Assembly (NCBI RefSeq): GCF_037975245.1
Contig: NC_092572.1
Location: forward strand, 20,152,489 to 20,216,488
Reading direction: 5' to 3'
Length of the DNA stretch: 64,000 nucleotides
From: Apostichopus japonicus
Lineage: Eukaryota > Echinodermata > Holothuroidea > Aspidochirotida > Stichopodidae
Below the pieces are notes generated by a model, which worked only from the letters and a program-made list of their open reading frames with translations, was not told where the DNA came from and searched no databases. Positions 27,488-40,900 of this stretch are shown here, in pieces; within the stretch, counting starts at the first letter, position 1; the number at the start of each line of letters is the position of its first letter. Made by a program: the position numbers and the translations under genes.

Positions 27488-27600
27488 CGTATTCGAATTT
27501 GTGTTTCTCGCGTTGAAGCTGGCTTGGTACCACACTGTACTGATGTACTGTACTGATGTACTGTGTTCGCTAGTTAGCTCGCTGTTTATAAATAAAACCG
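27488..27600 (-). other. Candidate non-coding first exon of DDX6
   Basis: On the minus strand a strong donor, ACG|GTAAGT, sits at 27488/27487. The sequence upstream of it has little coding character and includes a short tandem repeat of TGTACTGA (plus strand, 27535-27565). Its position about 2.6 kb upstream of the DDX6 start codon and head-to-head with UFC1 suggests a 5' UTR exon. The 5' boundary is a guess. Confidence 0.4.
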
Positions 27601-27960
27601 TACGCGAAGGCTATACGTAGGGCTAGGGAGAGTCGTTGCAGAGTTTAGGAAATACGAATATTTTATGATAATTAGGACAACAAGTTTTTCGTGCTTTCAT
27701 TGTTCAGAAGCCATTTTCACTCATCATTTATACTCCTGTTATATATTATAATCATTTAATTAAGCATAAGGGACAAATATATAAGACAATTTCTACAAAT
27801 TTAGCCAAAAGATCGAAAAAAAGTTTTTATTCGAAATGTTTATAATTAATTTGTCAAAGTTGAAAGGTCATTCTATTTCTAAGATTTGACCCTTTCAACA
27901 TTTACATTTACAATACTGGTACACATGACGGTGGTCTGCAGCTCCTAAACTCAAGACAAT
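27601..27960. promoter_or_regulatory. Divergent DDX6-UFC1 promoter interval
   Basis: About 360 bp separate the candidate DDX6 first exon from the UFC1 start codon, and the two genes are transcribed away from each other. I see no TATA box at a convincing position for either. The call rests on geometry, so it is an inference. Confidence 0.4.
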
Positions 27961-30900
27961 ATGGTAGATGCAGCAACCAAGAAGACCTTGAGTGGTATTC
28001 CCCTCCTAAAGACCAAAGCGGGACCCCGAGACAAAGATTTGTGGCCGACAAGACTGAAAGAAGAATATTTATCGCTTATCAAAGTAATTTAAAAGTTTTA
28101 TTTGGTTAGTTTCATATTCGAACCGTAGTGTGATTGACGTTTTTGAACGTGATTGAGATAGGTCTAAGTAGGGGTGAGCCTAGTATCTATTAATTTATAG
28201 TTTTTATAGTATTAGTAATTTATAGTATTTACGGCCCAATGTAGGAATAAAATAGGCTAGTAATAAGAACTATATTATGTAAGCCTAAAAGGATATATAC
28301 TAAACAGGTCCTACATTATAATCAGGTAGATCTCGGTGACGTCCACAGGCTTGTAAGTAATTGTATTTACAGTCGGCTCTTTTTCCTATCACTTCACAGC
28401 AAAGAATGGCAGTATGTCATTCATGTAGGGAGAAGGCAGATGGGGGGGGGGGGGACTTGAAAGATGCTTGTCTTAGTTTACACATGGATGGGTGACCAAA
28501 TTAATTGACTATCTAGGATATTTAAAGGCAATACTGAAGTGTGAACATAACTGGCCAATCCTTGTCTTACTAAAATGTTTCGTAATAACACTTATTCTCT
28601 TTAAAGAACCATACAAATATTTTATATAAGAATTTCCAATGGTAGTTAGGGATAGGCCTATATACTTTTGTTTTCCCAATTGGATTTTTTTTTGGGGGGG
28701 GGGGGTATGGGTAGATTTAACTTATTACGTGGGAGTAAACCTTCAAAGAATCACCAACTGATGCATTTCAATGTCATGAGTCCTTTCACATCTCTCTTTT
28801 AGTACGTTGAAAACAACAAAGCTGCGGACAATGATTGGTTTAGACTAGAATCCAGTAAAGATGGCACCAGGTGGTTTGGAAAATGCTGGCATATACAAGA
28901 CCTACTCAAATATGAATTTGAAATTGAGTTTGATGTAAGTAAATTCTCATAGAATTACTGTGTATCCTCCAAGTTCCTGCTTCTGACATACAGCAGTTTG
29001 CGTGGCCTGGCACCCGAATGTATATATTTTCAGTCTTATTTCTTCCGTCTACACACCTCATCACAATCTATGCTCCTCAAAGTCTAGTAATTATCTGGTT
29101 CATCCTACAAGCAATTCTCTCTTTGGGGAGTAACTCATTCTTTGCATTGTCTGCTCGAAATCTTTGGAAACTCTTTAGAACTGCAACTTCAGTAGACTTC
29201 TTTAAAGGAAGGTTAAAGACACAGTCTCCTTCAAAGCTTTGCTTTGATCTGTATTGAACAGAAGGCATGCATGCCATTTGGATTTACTTTGTGCAGCACC
29301 TTGAGCAGATGACTGTTTCTGGATGTAGTGGTGCTTTCTATAAATTTTGTATATTATTATATTATTTTTTATTACATAACAATAGTGGACAGCATAACAT
29401 GGGTTCAATTTATATAGTAAAACACATATGCGCAATAGCCGTTAAAGGGTTGGCTCGATATTGTGCGCATGTACAAACCCACCCACATGGAATTTCAGAA
29501 TAATTTATTTTGTGTAGCTTTGTTTTTGAGTGTATGATATTTGTCCTATAACTATTAAATATATTTTTTTAATAAACTAACTGTGTCCAATCACAGCTGT
29601 ACATCTTTGCCTATATGAACAGCAATTCATCCATTGGTAAGCAATTCACTTTAGCAGATTAGTGAGCATCGGGATCATGTTACTGAAATGAAGGTAACTT
29701 ATAAGTTAATCCTTTCAATTATGAAAGAATTCAACTGTATAGTGGATCAGAAGAACTGATCATTTAAAAAAAAAATGTACAATGAAACCTTTTCCATCAG
29801 GAAGTAAGGTTTACATTTTTAAGTTTCAAGGATGTGGTAAACAAAAAACACCCAGACTGTTAAATTCAGTATTTCACCACTTCAGGAAAGTGGCATCGTG
29901 TGTTAATTTTAACCTTGTAAAATTTAAAAATAAAAGCAAGAGGGCAGTGTGCTGTAACCAATAGTCACTGAACTTGACTTCCCAATTTTCTGGAATGATC
30001 AGTTTAGTTTAAGAAAAAGATCATCAGATTTATGGAAAGTTTAAAATTGCAAATTATTGTGGTGTGTGTTACAGTAGCAAACTTTACAACATCATGAACT
30101 GTAGTACAGCAACAACCAAAGGCTTCCTAAACTTCAGGTGTACCGAGTTGAATAGAGTCAATTGACCCATTATTAAAGTCCAGGAGTGTCTCATGGCTAC
30201 ATTGTGTATGGAACACAGGGATTCCATCACACATTGTGTGTGTAACTTAATTACTGCACACTGTATGGAACACAGGGAGTCCATCACACATAGTGTCAGT
30301 AACTTTAATTACTGCACACTGTATGACACAGGGAGTCCATCACACATAGTGTCAGTAACTTAAAAATAACTGTACACTGTATGGAACACAGGGATTCCAT
30401 CACACATAGAGTCAGTAACTTAAATAACTGTACACTGTATGGAACACAGGGATTCCATCACACATAGTGTGTGTAACTTTAATTACTGTACACTGTATGG
30501 AACACAGGGATTCCATCACACATAGTTTAAACATAATTTACATCCGGGTGTATTTTTGCTTTCTTCTTTTCAGATTCCTGTGACTTATCCAGCAACTTCA
30601 CCTGAGATAGCCCTTCCAGAATTAGATGGGAAAACTGCTAAAATGTATCGAGGAGGCAAAATCTGCCTCACAGATCACTTCAAGCCTCTCTGGGCCAAAA
30701 ATGTTCCTAAATTTGGAATTGGTCACGCGATGGCACTCGGGGTAAGGAGCATCAGATTGTGATGTGAATTTTGTTTTGCTGGTTTTTCCAGTTCAGTTAC
30801 ACAAATACACCCATGTGCATTAAAGAGGGCTGATTTTAAAAATGTTAGTCCGGGATGAACGTAATTTTTGTCTTTTTAACTCATGAAAAGAGGAACATAT

Positions 30901-32409
30901 TCTCAGCATCCTGGTGAAATTTCCAGTTCAGTTCTACATTGCATTTTTGAGACATTGATAGTTGAAAAAGTCACATTTTGTACCACAGCTGAAGCAAACT
31001 GGTGTGATGTCATAAGTTCCGCACCGTCAACAAAATGTTTTTTTTGTTCTTCTTCCTTATTTTTCAATTTAATATTGTTTTCCCCTTGGAATGTGTGAGT
31101 TCCAACTGTAATGCAAGGGGATGTGAAATGCACTATGTCCCTATGACGGTAACTTGTATTCATATTGACATGTATTATCCCACTCTGAGAAGTAGAAAAT
31201 TGTATGCAAAATTCAATTGAATTTTCCAATGTGTATCAGTGAAATACCCTTTGGCTACAAGTTCTACTCTTGGTGCAAAGATGCGTTTAACATCGAAGGT
31301 TTATCGACTGGGAATAATTTAAGATCCCTCTTCTGTGTATCAGTTTTGAAGGCTCTGAAGTATTGAAGTTTCTTGTGTGCAAATACTGGTGTTTATTGAA
31401 TGTTATTGACTGGAATAATTGAAGGTCCCGCTTCTGTGTATCAGTTTTGAAGGCCCTGAAGTTTCAAAGTTTCTTGTGTGCAAATACTGTTGTACATCTC
31501 TGCAATTTTATATAGTAGTCTACCCATTATGCATAATGTGTGATGACCAAAACAGGATAAATTGTTCCCTGTTTGAGTGCTGGATTCTAAAAGAAATTTT
31601 CTATGATGATCAGGTACTACTGGGATGGGTGTCATTCTGGTTAATTCTTTAAGATTAAATCATGACTTTAGGCAGAAGATTTGGTTTGATATGTTTGTTG
31701 TCGACTTATTCAAACTCACTGCTATCAGTCTTGGTTGGATTTTCATCATGCTTTTTATTTTTGGAGAAATGACCCTCTACACAAGTGAGGATTAACAGTT
31801 AAAGTGACTGGTCTATTCAGTCTAATATACAGACTGATAGATCAGTTCCTCAGGTGCTACATGAAACTCAATGAAAAGACAAATTGATGTCCTCAAATGA
31901 CATGTTTACAATACGTTAAAAATTTGTAGAGGACAAATGGTGTTGATTGTCATCTTAGGGTGCTCTGTTGTTTAGTTAGGAAGTTAGAAGACCATGTTTG
32001 AGTTTGGACTTTTTATTTATTGGAATTTGTAAAACAATGTATAATAATTAGCATTTAGGCCAGCACTGAGGAGACCACATCATCATGTCTGCAGGCTAAA
32101 AGGAGCAATCCAGAATTTTAGCTTGAGAACCTTAATAGCTATAGAACCTTAACTAGGAATCAAAGTTGTCTACTTTCACATACCAAGATTAACATTTCTG
32201 CTTAAAGGCACCCTTTAAGATATTTTTGTGAAACCAGTAACAGCATCTTATTTCCATAAATGTTTGTGTCGTTTTCATAAAATTATTGAAAATCGATCTC
32301 ATTTTTTCCTCTCTTCCAGCTCGGACCTTGGTTAGCCGTTGAAATTCCAGATCTCATCAGCAAAGGACTGGTTAGGCACAAAGATGAGAAGGATGGTGAA
32401 GATAAATGA
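27961..32409 (+). CDS. UFC1: UFM1-conjugating enzyme 1, four coding exons
   Basis: Exons 27961-28083, 28803-28934, 30574-30741 and 32320-32409 encode 170 residues (human 167). All introns are phase 0 with GT-AG ends. UFC1 is the E2 that receives the ubiquitin-like modifier UFM1 from UBA5 and passes it, with UFL1, to targets such as ribosomal protein uL24 at the ER. The catalytic cysteine is Cys116 in [14 protein letters not shown], the same number as in human UFC1. Other conserved blocks are [16 protein letters not shown] (13-28), [18 protein letters not shown], and [15 protein letters not shown]. The C-terminus [10 protein letters not shown] is longer and more acidic than in vertebrates. The start ATGG has a good context. 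A polyadenylation signal AATAAA lies at 32857-32862. Intron 2 carries a 58-bp minisatellite. Confidence 0.97.
30199..30532. repeat. 58-bp minisatellite in UFC1 intron 2
   Basis: Six copies at a spacing of about 58 bp (anchor GGAACACAGGGA near 30209, 30267, 30325, 30383, 30441, 30499). Each unit contains a small palindrome (GGAA...TTCC) and a variable TAACTTTAATTACTG segment. The array ends 40 bp before the exon 3 acceptor. Confidence 0.85.
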
Positions 32410-33289
32410 CCCAATTTTTCTTAACCAGAAATAATGAGAAAGAGTCATGGTTTCCGGGGAATTCCCACAGAGTTTACAAAATTCTTGATAAAAAAAACAC
32501 GGTCAAAAACAGATAGCCTTGTTAGTTGGAGAAAAAATTCTACTGCATGAGATACACTGGCTATGTTACTGAATGGATGGTTTTGTACAGATCCAGTCTG
32601 AAGATGTCATTATTTATATTAAAGAAGGATCAGTAATTTTGAGACCTGCTACTTCCCTGTGAGTCTGGTCTACATAGATTTTGTATTCCTTGCCGGAGGC
32701 AAAAGGAATCTATGAGATGTTGATTGTGTGTGGGTGTATATGTATGTAGCATTCTCTTGTAAACATGGTAATTCAAAACACAACAAATTACACAGCATAT
32801 CAACGTATGAAATATACAGAAATGTTCCAAAGACTTACATTTATAATTTTAAAGTTAATAAAGTGGATTTCACAAATTTGAAATTGGTAAAAATGTCAAC
32901 AATTAACATGGGATCATGAAATTAATTTTTTATTAACAACTCACTCTTCTCAGCATTTGATAATGTTTAACATTATTATTTGGCTGACAGATTTGACATA
33001 GGACAAATAGTATAGTAACTACTCACATATCTCTATATTCGTGTCTCGAGTGCCGACGACACCAGAAGTTCAATTTTTAGTATTAATAGAAATAAGTCCA
33101 TGATTCCAACCGTATTTGGTTTGCTTAAAATGTTACCAAGTGAGTAAAGCAAGGTGCTTGTTGTAACATAGATCTTGACTCAGCTTCAGTTGGGAAAGTC
33201 AAACTGGGGTTGAAGGTAGTGAGTATGGTGGTCACAAAATGGATTATGGTTATTAGTCATTTGACAGGGTGTAGAGTTACATAGCCTTA

Positions 33290-33328
<39 letters not shown>

Positions 33329-34836
33329 TATATATATATATATATATATGTCGAAAGTGTTATTGGCTTACTATGGTTATGTTCTGTAGTAAGTTTAAGA
33401 ACCATGCCGGAAGTTTCTAGTCTATTCCAAAGTCATTCTTCCAATGCATCATTTTGTGTTCATTTAAATCTTTACACTAAATGTACGTTGAGATTACCAA
33501 CATATGCATGGATGATGGTAGGCTTCTTACTATTAATTTTCCAAGAATTTTCTCTTTTCTTTTGCTCTGTAAGTATATCTGGATGTTTACTATGTACTGA
33601 AACTAACGTGCAATTTAGAGTGTGTTTTATTATAAAAATTTTAAGACCTATCGCAACCAGGGGAAACAGACCCAGGTGACCCATCCCTCTGCCTCCTTTG
33701 CTTCATGACAACTTTGATGTAGCTACAATAGCAACAACATTTGTCTCAGACCCTCCCCCCCCCCCCACTACATGCCTCTTTAGAGGATGGTGGTATTGAT
33801 CCACACTCTTGGTGGTGCTTCTATCCTGTAAAGTCAATCTCAGGGGGTATCATCTCAAATCTAAATGGAAGGAGGTTTTGTTTTGGGGAGTCGTCATATA
33901 TATCAGCAGGAATGTACGAGTATGTCTTTTTATTCTATTGCATGTTACAGTGTTAGTCCTGCTTCTCCAGTCTTGTCAGGTCTGGCTCTCCTTCAGTTGC
34001 AGTTCCTGAGTGGAGCTCCTGGTAACCCCTCCCCCTCCAAATGCAGCATTTATTGTGTGCTGATGCTTGTAGCCCCTATCAGTTAGCAATTCCTTTGTGG
34101 CAACCCACTAAATAAGCTCTTTTGGTAGTCAAGTCCCTCTTCCCAAACATCTTCCACAATTCTCCCCTGCCCCCCCCCCCAAAAAAAATCCTTAACAACT
34201 GTTATTAGGCTCAGTGGTGTAGCAATAAGTTTATACAAGACTGGAAAAATATAAAATATCCTCACAAATAAAAAAGGAACTTTTCTTGAGTCTTCACTCT
34301 TATATCTGGTCTCACTATTTGGTTGCAGTTCCATATATAGCTCTTTGTACCCCTCCCCAATTCTAGCCCTTCCCCATTCTTCCCCCTCCCCAGTGGCTGT
34401 TGATACTAGCCCCCCCCCTTGTAGCAGCAACACCCCTAGTAGCTCCTGCCAAATTAACAACTTGCAAGTTGCAAGTCTCAATCCCCCTCCCCCATTCACC
34501 AACCCCTACTACGAGTCCATTCAACAACCCTTTTTCTATCTTCAGTGGTGTAGTTTCAGGTAAAACATGAAATCCTCATCTCAATTGTAATGCTTTACAA
34601 GTCGATTCTGTTCATTTCTAAATACAGTGTTATAATACAGTAATATGTTCATCAGTATTCCTATCCATTTCGATTACAGGGCGGGCAGCTTCGAAATATA
34701 ACTTTCATTGTTTGCGCTTGCATATCATAGTCAACCCTTCTCAATTTTCTCGCATAGCGCCATCTATAACGTGTCAGCTGTGTTGGTTATCGTAAACATG
34801 CAGATAAGGATAGATAGAATGCATGCGTATGGAGAG
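32410..34836. other. UFC1 3' UTR and UFC1-FBL intergenic
   Basis: UFC1 3' UTR probably ends soon after the AATAAA at 32857-32862. The rest is AT-rich intergenic DNA with a (TA)n tract and C-rich low-complexity patches (33750-34500). No gene is visible; the 139-residue open frame on the minus strand at 34083-34502 is low-complexity. Confidence 0.55.
33292..33349. repeat. (TA)n microsatellite
   Basis: Alternating TA run interrupted once by GAAA (33323-33326). It separates UFC1 from FBL and is likely polymorphic. Confidence 0.95.
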
Positions 34837-34850
34837 CACGTGTATAAATA
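34837..34850 (+). promoter_or_regulatory. FBL core promoter: E-box and TATA box
   Basis: CACGTG (34837-34842) directly abuts TATAAATA (34843-34850), 60 bp before the FBL start codon. CACGTG is the canonical MYC/MAX and USF site, and fibrillarin is an established MYC-responsive ribosome-biogenesis gene in vertebrates. The transcription start should fall around 34875. Confidence 0.6.
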
Positions 34851-34909
34851 GAGACTATTACTACACTGGTTTGTAACGGAGCAGAAATCGCAAAGAAATA
34901 GACGCAGCT

Positions 34910-37900
34910 ATGGTTAAACCTGGTAATTAATGATGTATTTCATTAAAGAGTAGTTCAATTTCTCCCAAATAACATTATATATATCATGTGTGTTTGTCGC
35001 AAAGTGAGTGAAATCGTGATAGTTAATTTCTAAGTTTTTGATATTTAACATGAGGCCTAAATTAGGACTAGCCTAGGCATTGGGCTACTGACAGTTACAC
35101 AGGCAAAGTATAGCCTAACTTAGGCTAGGCTAACTTAGAATGTTAGTGTTTCTATTGGTCTGTGCAACTTACGCCTAAGTCAGGGTTTGGTCTAAGCAGT
35201 GGGAAACTTGAAACATGAGCATTGATAATAATGGCTGATGCCAACCTCGTTTGTTGTTGGAGCTGGGAACTGTGTAAGGAGATGTAGGCCTATGGCAATA
35301 GTTTCCAATTACTAGTACTAGACTTATTGACTAAGTTAGGCTAGGCCTAATTTTAGGCTATATACAACTAGACAACAACAGGCCTAACCCAAATTAAAAA
35401 CTATGCTTGATGGGAGTACACATTGATAATGTGCTAATTTTGTAAAATGTCATAGATATTTTGTTGTGTATGAATAGAGCGTGACAATAAGGAACTTCCA
35501 CCGTAGGCCTAGGCAAAAGTCACAGAAATGTTGGTACAATTACAGAAGAAAGGGCCACATGAGAGATCTATCCTAGCAAATTGGTTGCCCATTCAATGGA
35601 ATATGTTATCAGAATCTATTCCTATCATCCAATAGACCTTGAGTTACCTCACTCTCCAATTCCTTACTTAAATTAATGAGTTTAATGGGGATTAACGCAA
35701 CTGAAGTGGTTGGCCACGTTGTCTGCAATTAGACCAAAATGTGTCCTTTTAGAGGCTCAACATTAGGCTTTTTCAAAATTTCATTTGCTGGTTCTTACAT
35801 GTTAAATAAAGATAGGCTGTAGGTGAGGGGCTGAGGGTGATTGACAAATGTTTGATCAAGCATTAAATTACTAGAGACACTACTGATGACCTTAAAAACT
35901 GAAAGCCCGAAGAACCCCAGAATCTCTTGGATAGCATCTGCTTTTGTTTGCATGATAAAGGTGAAAATGCACATTAGCTGTTTGTCAAATTCTTATCTTC
36001 TTCATAACCACTAAACTTCTCTTTCAAAACAGGACTCGGATTTGATGGTGGCGACAGAGGTCGTGGCAGGGGAGGTGGTGGCAGAGGTGGTGGTGGATTC
36101 CGTGGTAGAGGTAAGTAGAATCAGCTCATCTGAGAATATTTGTCAAGGCTGAGTCTGAAGATAGTATGTTGGTCATGTCTTGGTGGTACAATATCACTTG
36201 GTCGCCAGATGCCAAATGGTTTGGAGATTGGTTCTTTGGTATGTGTGAGGACTCTGTGTAACTCCTTCAATTTTATAATTTAATCTGTACCCCTTAAGCA
36301 AAATCAGGCCTCGACAAATATTTTCAAAAGAATTCGCCATTTGGCAACAGTGACTAAAAAGCTAATCGCCAAAATGCAATATTCAATAAATTTGCAAGAA
36401 ATCATGGCAGCAATAACAGCAAACTTGTCTCAAAACTCATTAAATTATACATTTTGCAAATTATGACCCATTGCATGTGGAAAATGCCTCAAGAATTAAT
36501 TTAGGTGTTTGGTCACCTTAAGTGTTTTGGTATTCTGACACCAAACATTATGCATGTGCAGATAGCGAACTATTTTCCACAGTTAATTCCCATTTCGATT
36601 GGTCATTGACAAAAATCAGTTAACAAGTTTGTAACTTGCTTCAAGTTCGCTAGTGTACTTCCTTAATCATTCCGTGTAATGTTTGTTGTAACAATAGTCT
36701 TGCTAGTGTTGGGGTTTGACTAGCCCATGAGTCACTCACAAAAATGTCAATTGTAGTGCATTTTGTATTCAGCCAGAGCTAAAATTCTACTCGCCAGGGG
36801 TGATTTGACGACTGTATCTGTAAAATGAAATACTATTGCAAGGAAAAAACGTGTTGTTGTTGATATTTGATAAATAATTTGTAAATGAAGACAAACGAAA
36901 AAATCCCATTTTTATCCATCAGGTGGAAGAGACAGTTTCAGCCCTCGTGGAAGGGACAGTTTCAGCCCTCGTGGAGGCAGAGGGGGCCGAGGTGGCTTTA
37001 GTCCTCGTGGAGGGAGAGGTGGCTTCAGCCCTAGAGGAAGAGGTGGATTTGGTGGAAGAGGTGGTAGAGGTGGATTTGGAGATAGAGGTGGTGGCCGTGG
37101 TGGTGGCAGAGGTAGAGGAGGTCGTGGTGGTCGTGGAGGACGAGGTGGCAGAGGTAAGTAACAACCCTGCACCCTATCCCATAACCACTGAGTTTCTGTA
37201 CATTAGCTTTTCTTCAAGTACCTAGTATGTTGTATAAAATTGAATCATTGCTCTGGTGGGTATCAAACTAACTTAGCAATAAATGGAAATCTTTTCAATT
37301 AACTACTGTTTGATTGTTTATAATATCTCAGTTTTTACTCAGCTAATTGGTTATAGTGGTATGTCTATCTGATATCTGTGTTAGTAGCCATACATTGACT
37401 TCATTCTCACTGTTCCTTTTACAGGTGGAGGTTTCAGAGGTGGAATCAAAGTTTATGTGGAGCCTCATCGTCTTTCAGGTAAGCAACTATAATTACCTCG
37501 CAAGAGAGGCTGGCATGGAACACAGCCCCTACCCCCATCCCCGCCCCCAACAGCCACTCGCTCCAAACTAAAGAATAGTAACAACCATTTGAAGTAATGC
37601 CTACATAGGGTCCAAGATCGTACATTTTTGATGAGCTCTGCTTGTCTAGTGTTACCTCCCCGCTCCAAACATGGGCTCTGAGGTGTCAAAACAAGCAGAA
37701 ATTAAACCCCAGTCATCTATCTAGCCAAGCAATTGAATGCCTGGATTGCTTGCTACAGATGATTTGCTGGGCACATTCAATATCATTTTGATGATGCATA
37801 ATCAAACCTGTCACTCTTCAGATTGCTTCCAGGCTCTCACATGTAAAAGCAGCTATTACTGAGGAAAAAAGGAAAAAAGGAACAAATTGTCTTTTATCAA

Positions 37901-40900
37901 TAAATACTAGTTTTATTGCAATGCATACATCAGGGACTAAATAACAATGCTAGTTAAATGCAGTTTTGAAGGGTCTTACTTTTGCCTCTTTTTTGTAAAA
38001 TATCAAGTTTCCTGTGTTCAAAACATCTGTACATCGTTGCTCCTGTATAGCCAATTTGAACATTTGCATTGCATTTTGTGATGCAGTACTGGATGAGTTA
38101 CTCACTACTGTACATACTGCTAAAGAAGTATGTGTAAAGTCGGGTTCATAAATGTCTTTATTGTCGTAGCAAGTTGCAATGTATAGCATTCTGTCTCCCT
38201 TCTTCAGGAGTGTTTATTGCCCGAGGCAAAGAAGATGCCCTTGTGACGCTGAATCTGGTCCCTGGCAATGAGGTTTATGGTGAAAAGAAGATAGCAGTAC
38301 AGGTAAGGGGCCCAAGTAACATTGATGAACAGACGGACCATCCGTCTGTCTGAGGTGATATTGTTGGAGGTGTTGGAAGGAAATTACCTTGGCACTAAGA
38401 GGAGTCATTGTTTAATAATTGATTATCATGAACAAATACGGTACACACTTAACATTGCATGTGGTAGCATATGTAGTGTGTGTGTGTGTAGACTTGGGTA
38501 CTTTTCATGGGAAATATTTTTCTTGTAATGTGGCTTGGTTTGAACATTGTGATTTACGCTCAGTGTATAATCAATGTTATGCATACAGTATGTTATAATA
38601 TATATAGTATGTTATTTGTCTGTTTGGTCCATAGATATCTGTCTAGTTTTCTTATAAATTTTGCTCTTTCTCTTCTGTCTTAAGATCAAAATATTAAGCT
38701 CATTCCAAAGGAAGAAAGAAAAGGAAATTTTTTCAAAAAATCATGGTTAGGTCCACACTTGTACTTGACTCGCATTTGTACTTGATTTGTACTTGACTTG
38801 TACTTGAAGATTTTATAGATGTGGTACGAAATTTCAATATCTTGAAGTTGATATGTCACATCTACATTATAGCTGTTCTTTGTGTTGGTCAATCTAAATG
38901 ATGTAATATTCCACACATATAATTGGTAATCCCTTATGCTATATCTGGCTGCCATCTTTAAGGTAAGCCTAATCTATGAGTTGTTAACCATTTAATGTCC
39001 AAAAGAAATTGGTGTAATGCACATTTTCTTGTAAGTTAGTGTCGATTCACTTGCAATCCTTTTGCCCACTTAAATCAGTTTCCGGTGGATTAAGGACTAC
39101 ACAGATTGTTTTCTTGTATCTGGTCATCCCCATGAGTATGCTATCACTGGCTGGTATGGCATATGAGTAAATGTATAATGATGGTAAAGTATTGAATAGT
39201 AATGATAATTAATAATAACTTGGGTCTTCTTTTTTGTCATTGGCAGGACGGTGAGAACAAGGTGGAGTACCGTGCCTGGAATCCTTTCCGTTCAAAGTTG
39301 GCGGCAGCCATCCTGGGCGGTATAGACAACATTCACATGAAGCCAGGTTCTAAAGTACTCTACCTGGGAGCAGCCTCGGGTACCACAGTATCACATGTTG
39401 CAGATATAGTCGGTCCGGTGAGTCCAGGAGTAATAATAATATTTGCTTTTAACAATGCGCTTTATACCAGCGATAGGTCTCAAAGCGCTTTACAGACGTT
39501 ATATTACCCCTGGTCAATGATAACCTGTCCCAGAGACAATCCCTCCAGTCGGCAGCGGTTATATACTGCGCCCAATGACAAGTTACCTCACAGGTACCCA
39601 TTTAACCCCTGGGTGGAGAGAGGCAATTGAGATAAAACATCTTGCCCAAGGACACAACGTAATGAACTAGGCAGGAATCGAACCAGCAATCCTTGGATCA
39701 CGAGGCCGACGCCTTAGCCAATTGGCCACCACGCTCTCGACTAGTCTTGCAGATAGCAATGTAGCAGAAAGTATGACATTGTAGGAAAAAGATGAGAATA
39801 ACTTAGAGAACAAGGGTGGAGAATATAAAACAAAACTTGATTTGCCTCTCAAATACTTGGAGAGAAGGTTTGTAAATTTTATGCATTAGTTCTGAGAAAA
39901 CTTCAGTGACTTGTCATTCGGGGAGTTAAATGTACTTTGCTTCTGTATCATCATATATGTGGGATGATAGAGGTTGGTAGGTTTGACAGAAAAGGTATTG
40001 ACGCTACTGCAAAACTTGTAAATTTGACCCTTTGTTAGTTCAAAGTGATAAGGGTTTCATAGACATAGACATTAGAATTTACTATTATGCTCTAGTAGTG
40101 TTACTTCTCTGCTACATCATGGTTAGCCTAGAAGCGTCAGACAGAGCAAAACAGTAAACTCCTTTCATATCCTTGTACCTCTGATCATTTAATATCGTTG
40201 TGCAGTGGAAAGAATCGACACATTACTGCCCAGAATTTCAGCCAGTGCATAAGAAATCTACTGGCTAAAATCAAATCCCCACTAACATTTTCCTTGAATT
40301 AATACAATAATACATATAAGGAGTATAACATTCATATTAGGACATAACCATGGTGATATTTTTTAGAAAATAAAATGAAACAAAAAGAATATTGTATAAA
40401 GCTGCATATGAATTTAATTTACAAATTATTAAATGTTTTTGAATGAACCATACGTTGCAAACTACATACTACTATGCAACCGGTATTGAAACGGTATCCA
40501 AAGGAGACAATTAAACCCTATAATGTTGGTTTTGTTTTCTCTCGTCGCCAGGAAGGACTTGTCTATGCAGTAGAATTCTCCCACAGATCAGGTCGTGACC
40601 TTATCAATGTAGCTAAGAAACGAACAAATATCATTCCCATCATAGAAGATGCCAGACATCCACACAAATACAGAATGTTAGTAGGTAAGTAGTGTCACTA
40701 TCACCACCTCTTTTATCATCTTGTTGCTCCATTTCATAAACATCTCGACATTTGGCAGACAAAAGGAACTTGTTGGTGTCAAGAAATGCATAGACAATGA
40801 AAACACTAGTTTCCATGTGATGTCAGGATTTCTTGTTTTCCTTCTTTGCTGAAACTCAGATTTGCTCAGTTTGTCGAGATCTTTCCATTTTCACCGTTCA

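Noticed and set aside
34083-34502. 139-residue minus-strand open frame
   Set aside because: Composition follows C-rich/G-rich low-complexity DNA and no domain is visible.
36912-37225. Proline-rich and Ser/Thr-rich frames opposite FBL exon 3
   Set aside because: They are antisense shadows of the glycine-arginine domain.
37788-37860. Box C/D snoRNA in FBL intron 4 (TTGATGA ... CTGA)
   Set aside because: C box is off consensus and the ends do not pair.
39660-39740. tRNA gene
   Set aside because: Only the A- and B-box-like promoter parts fit; acceptor stem is absent and the downstream body is that of a SINE.
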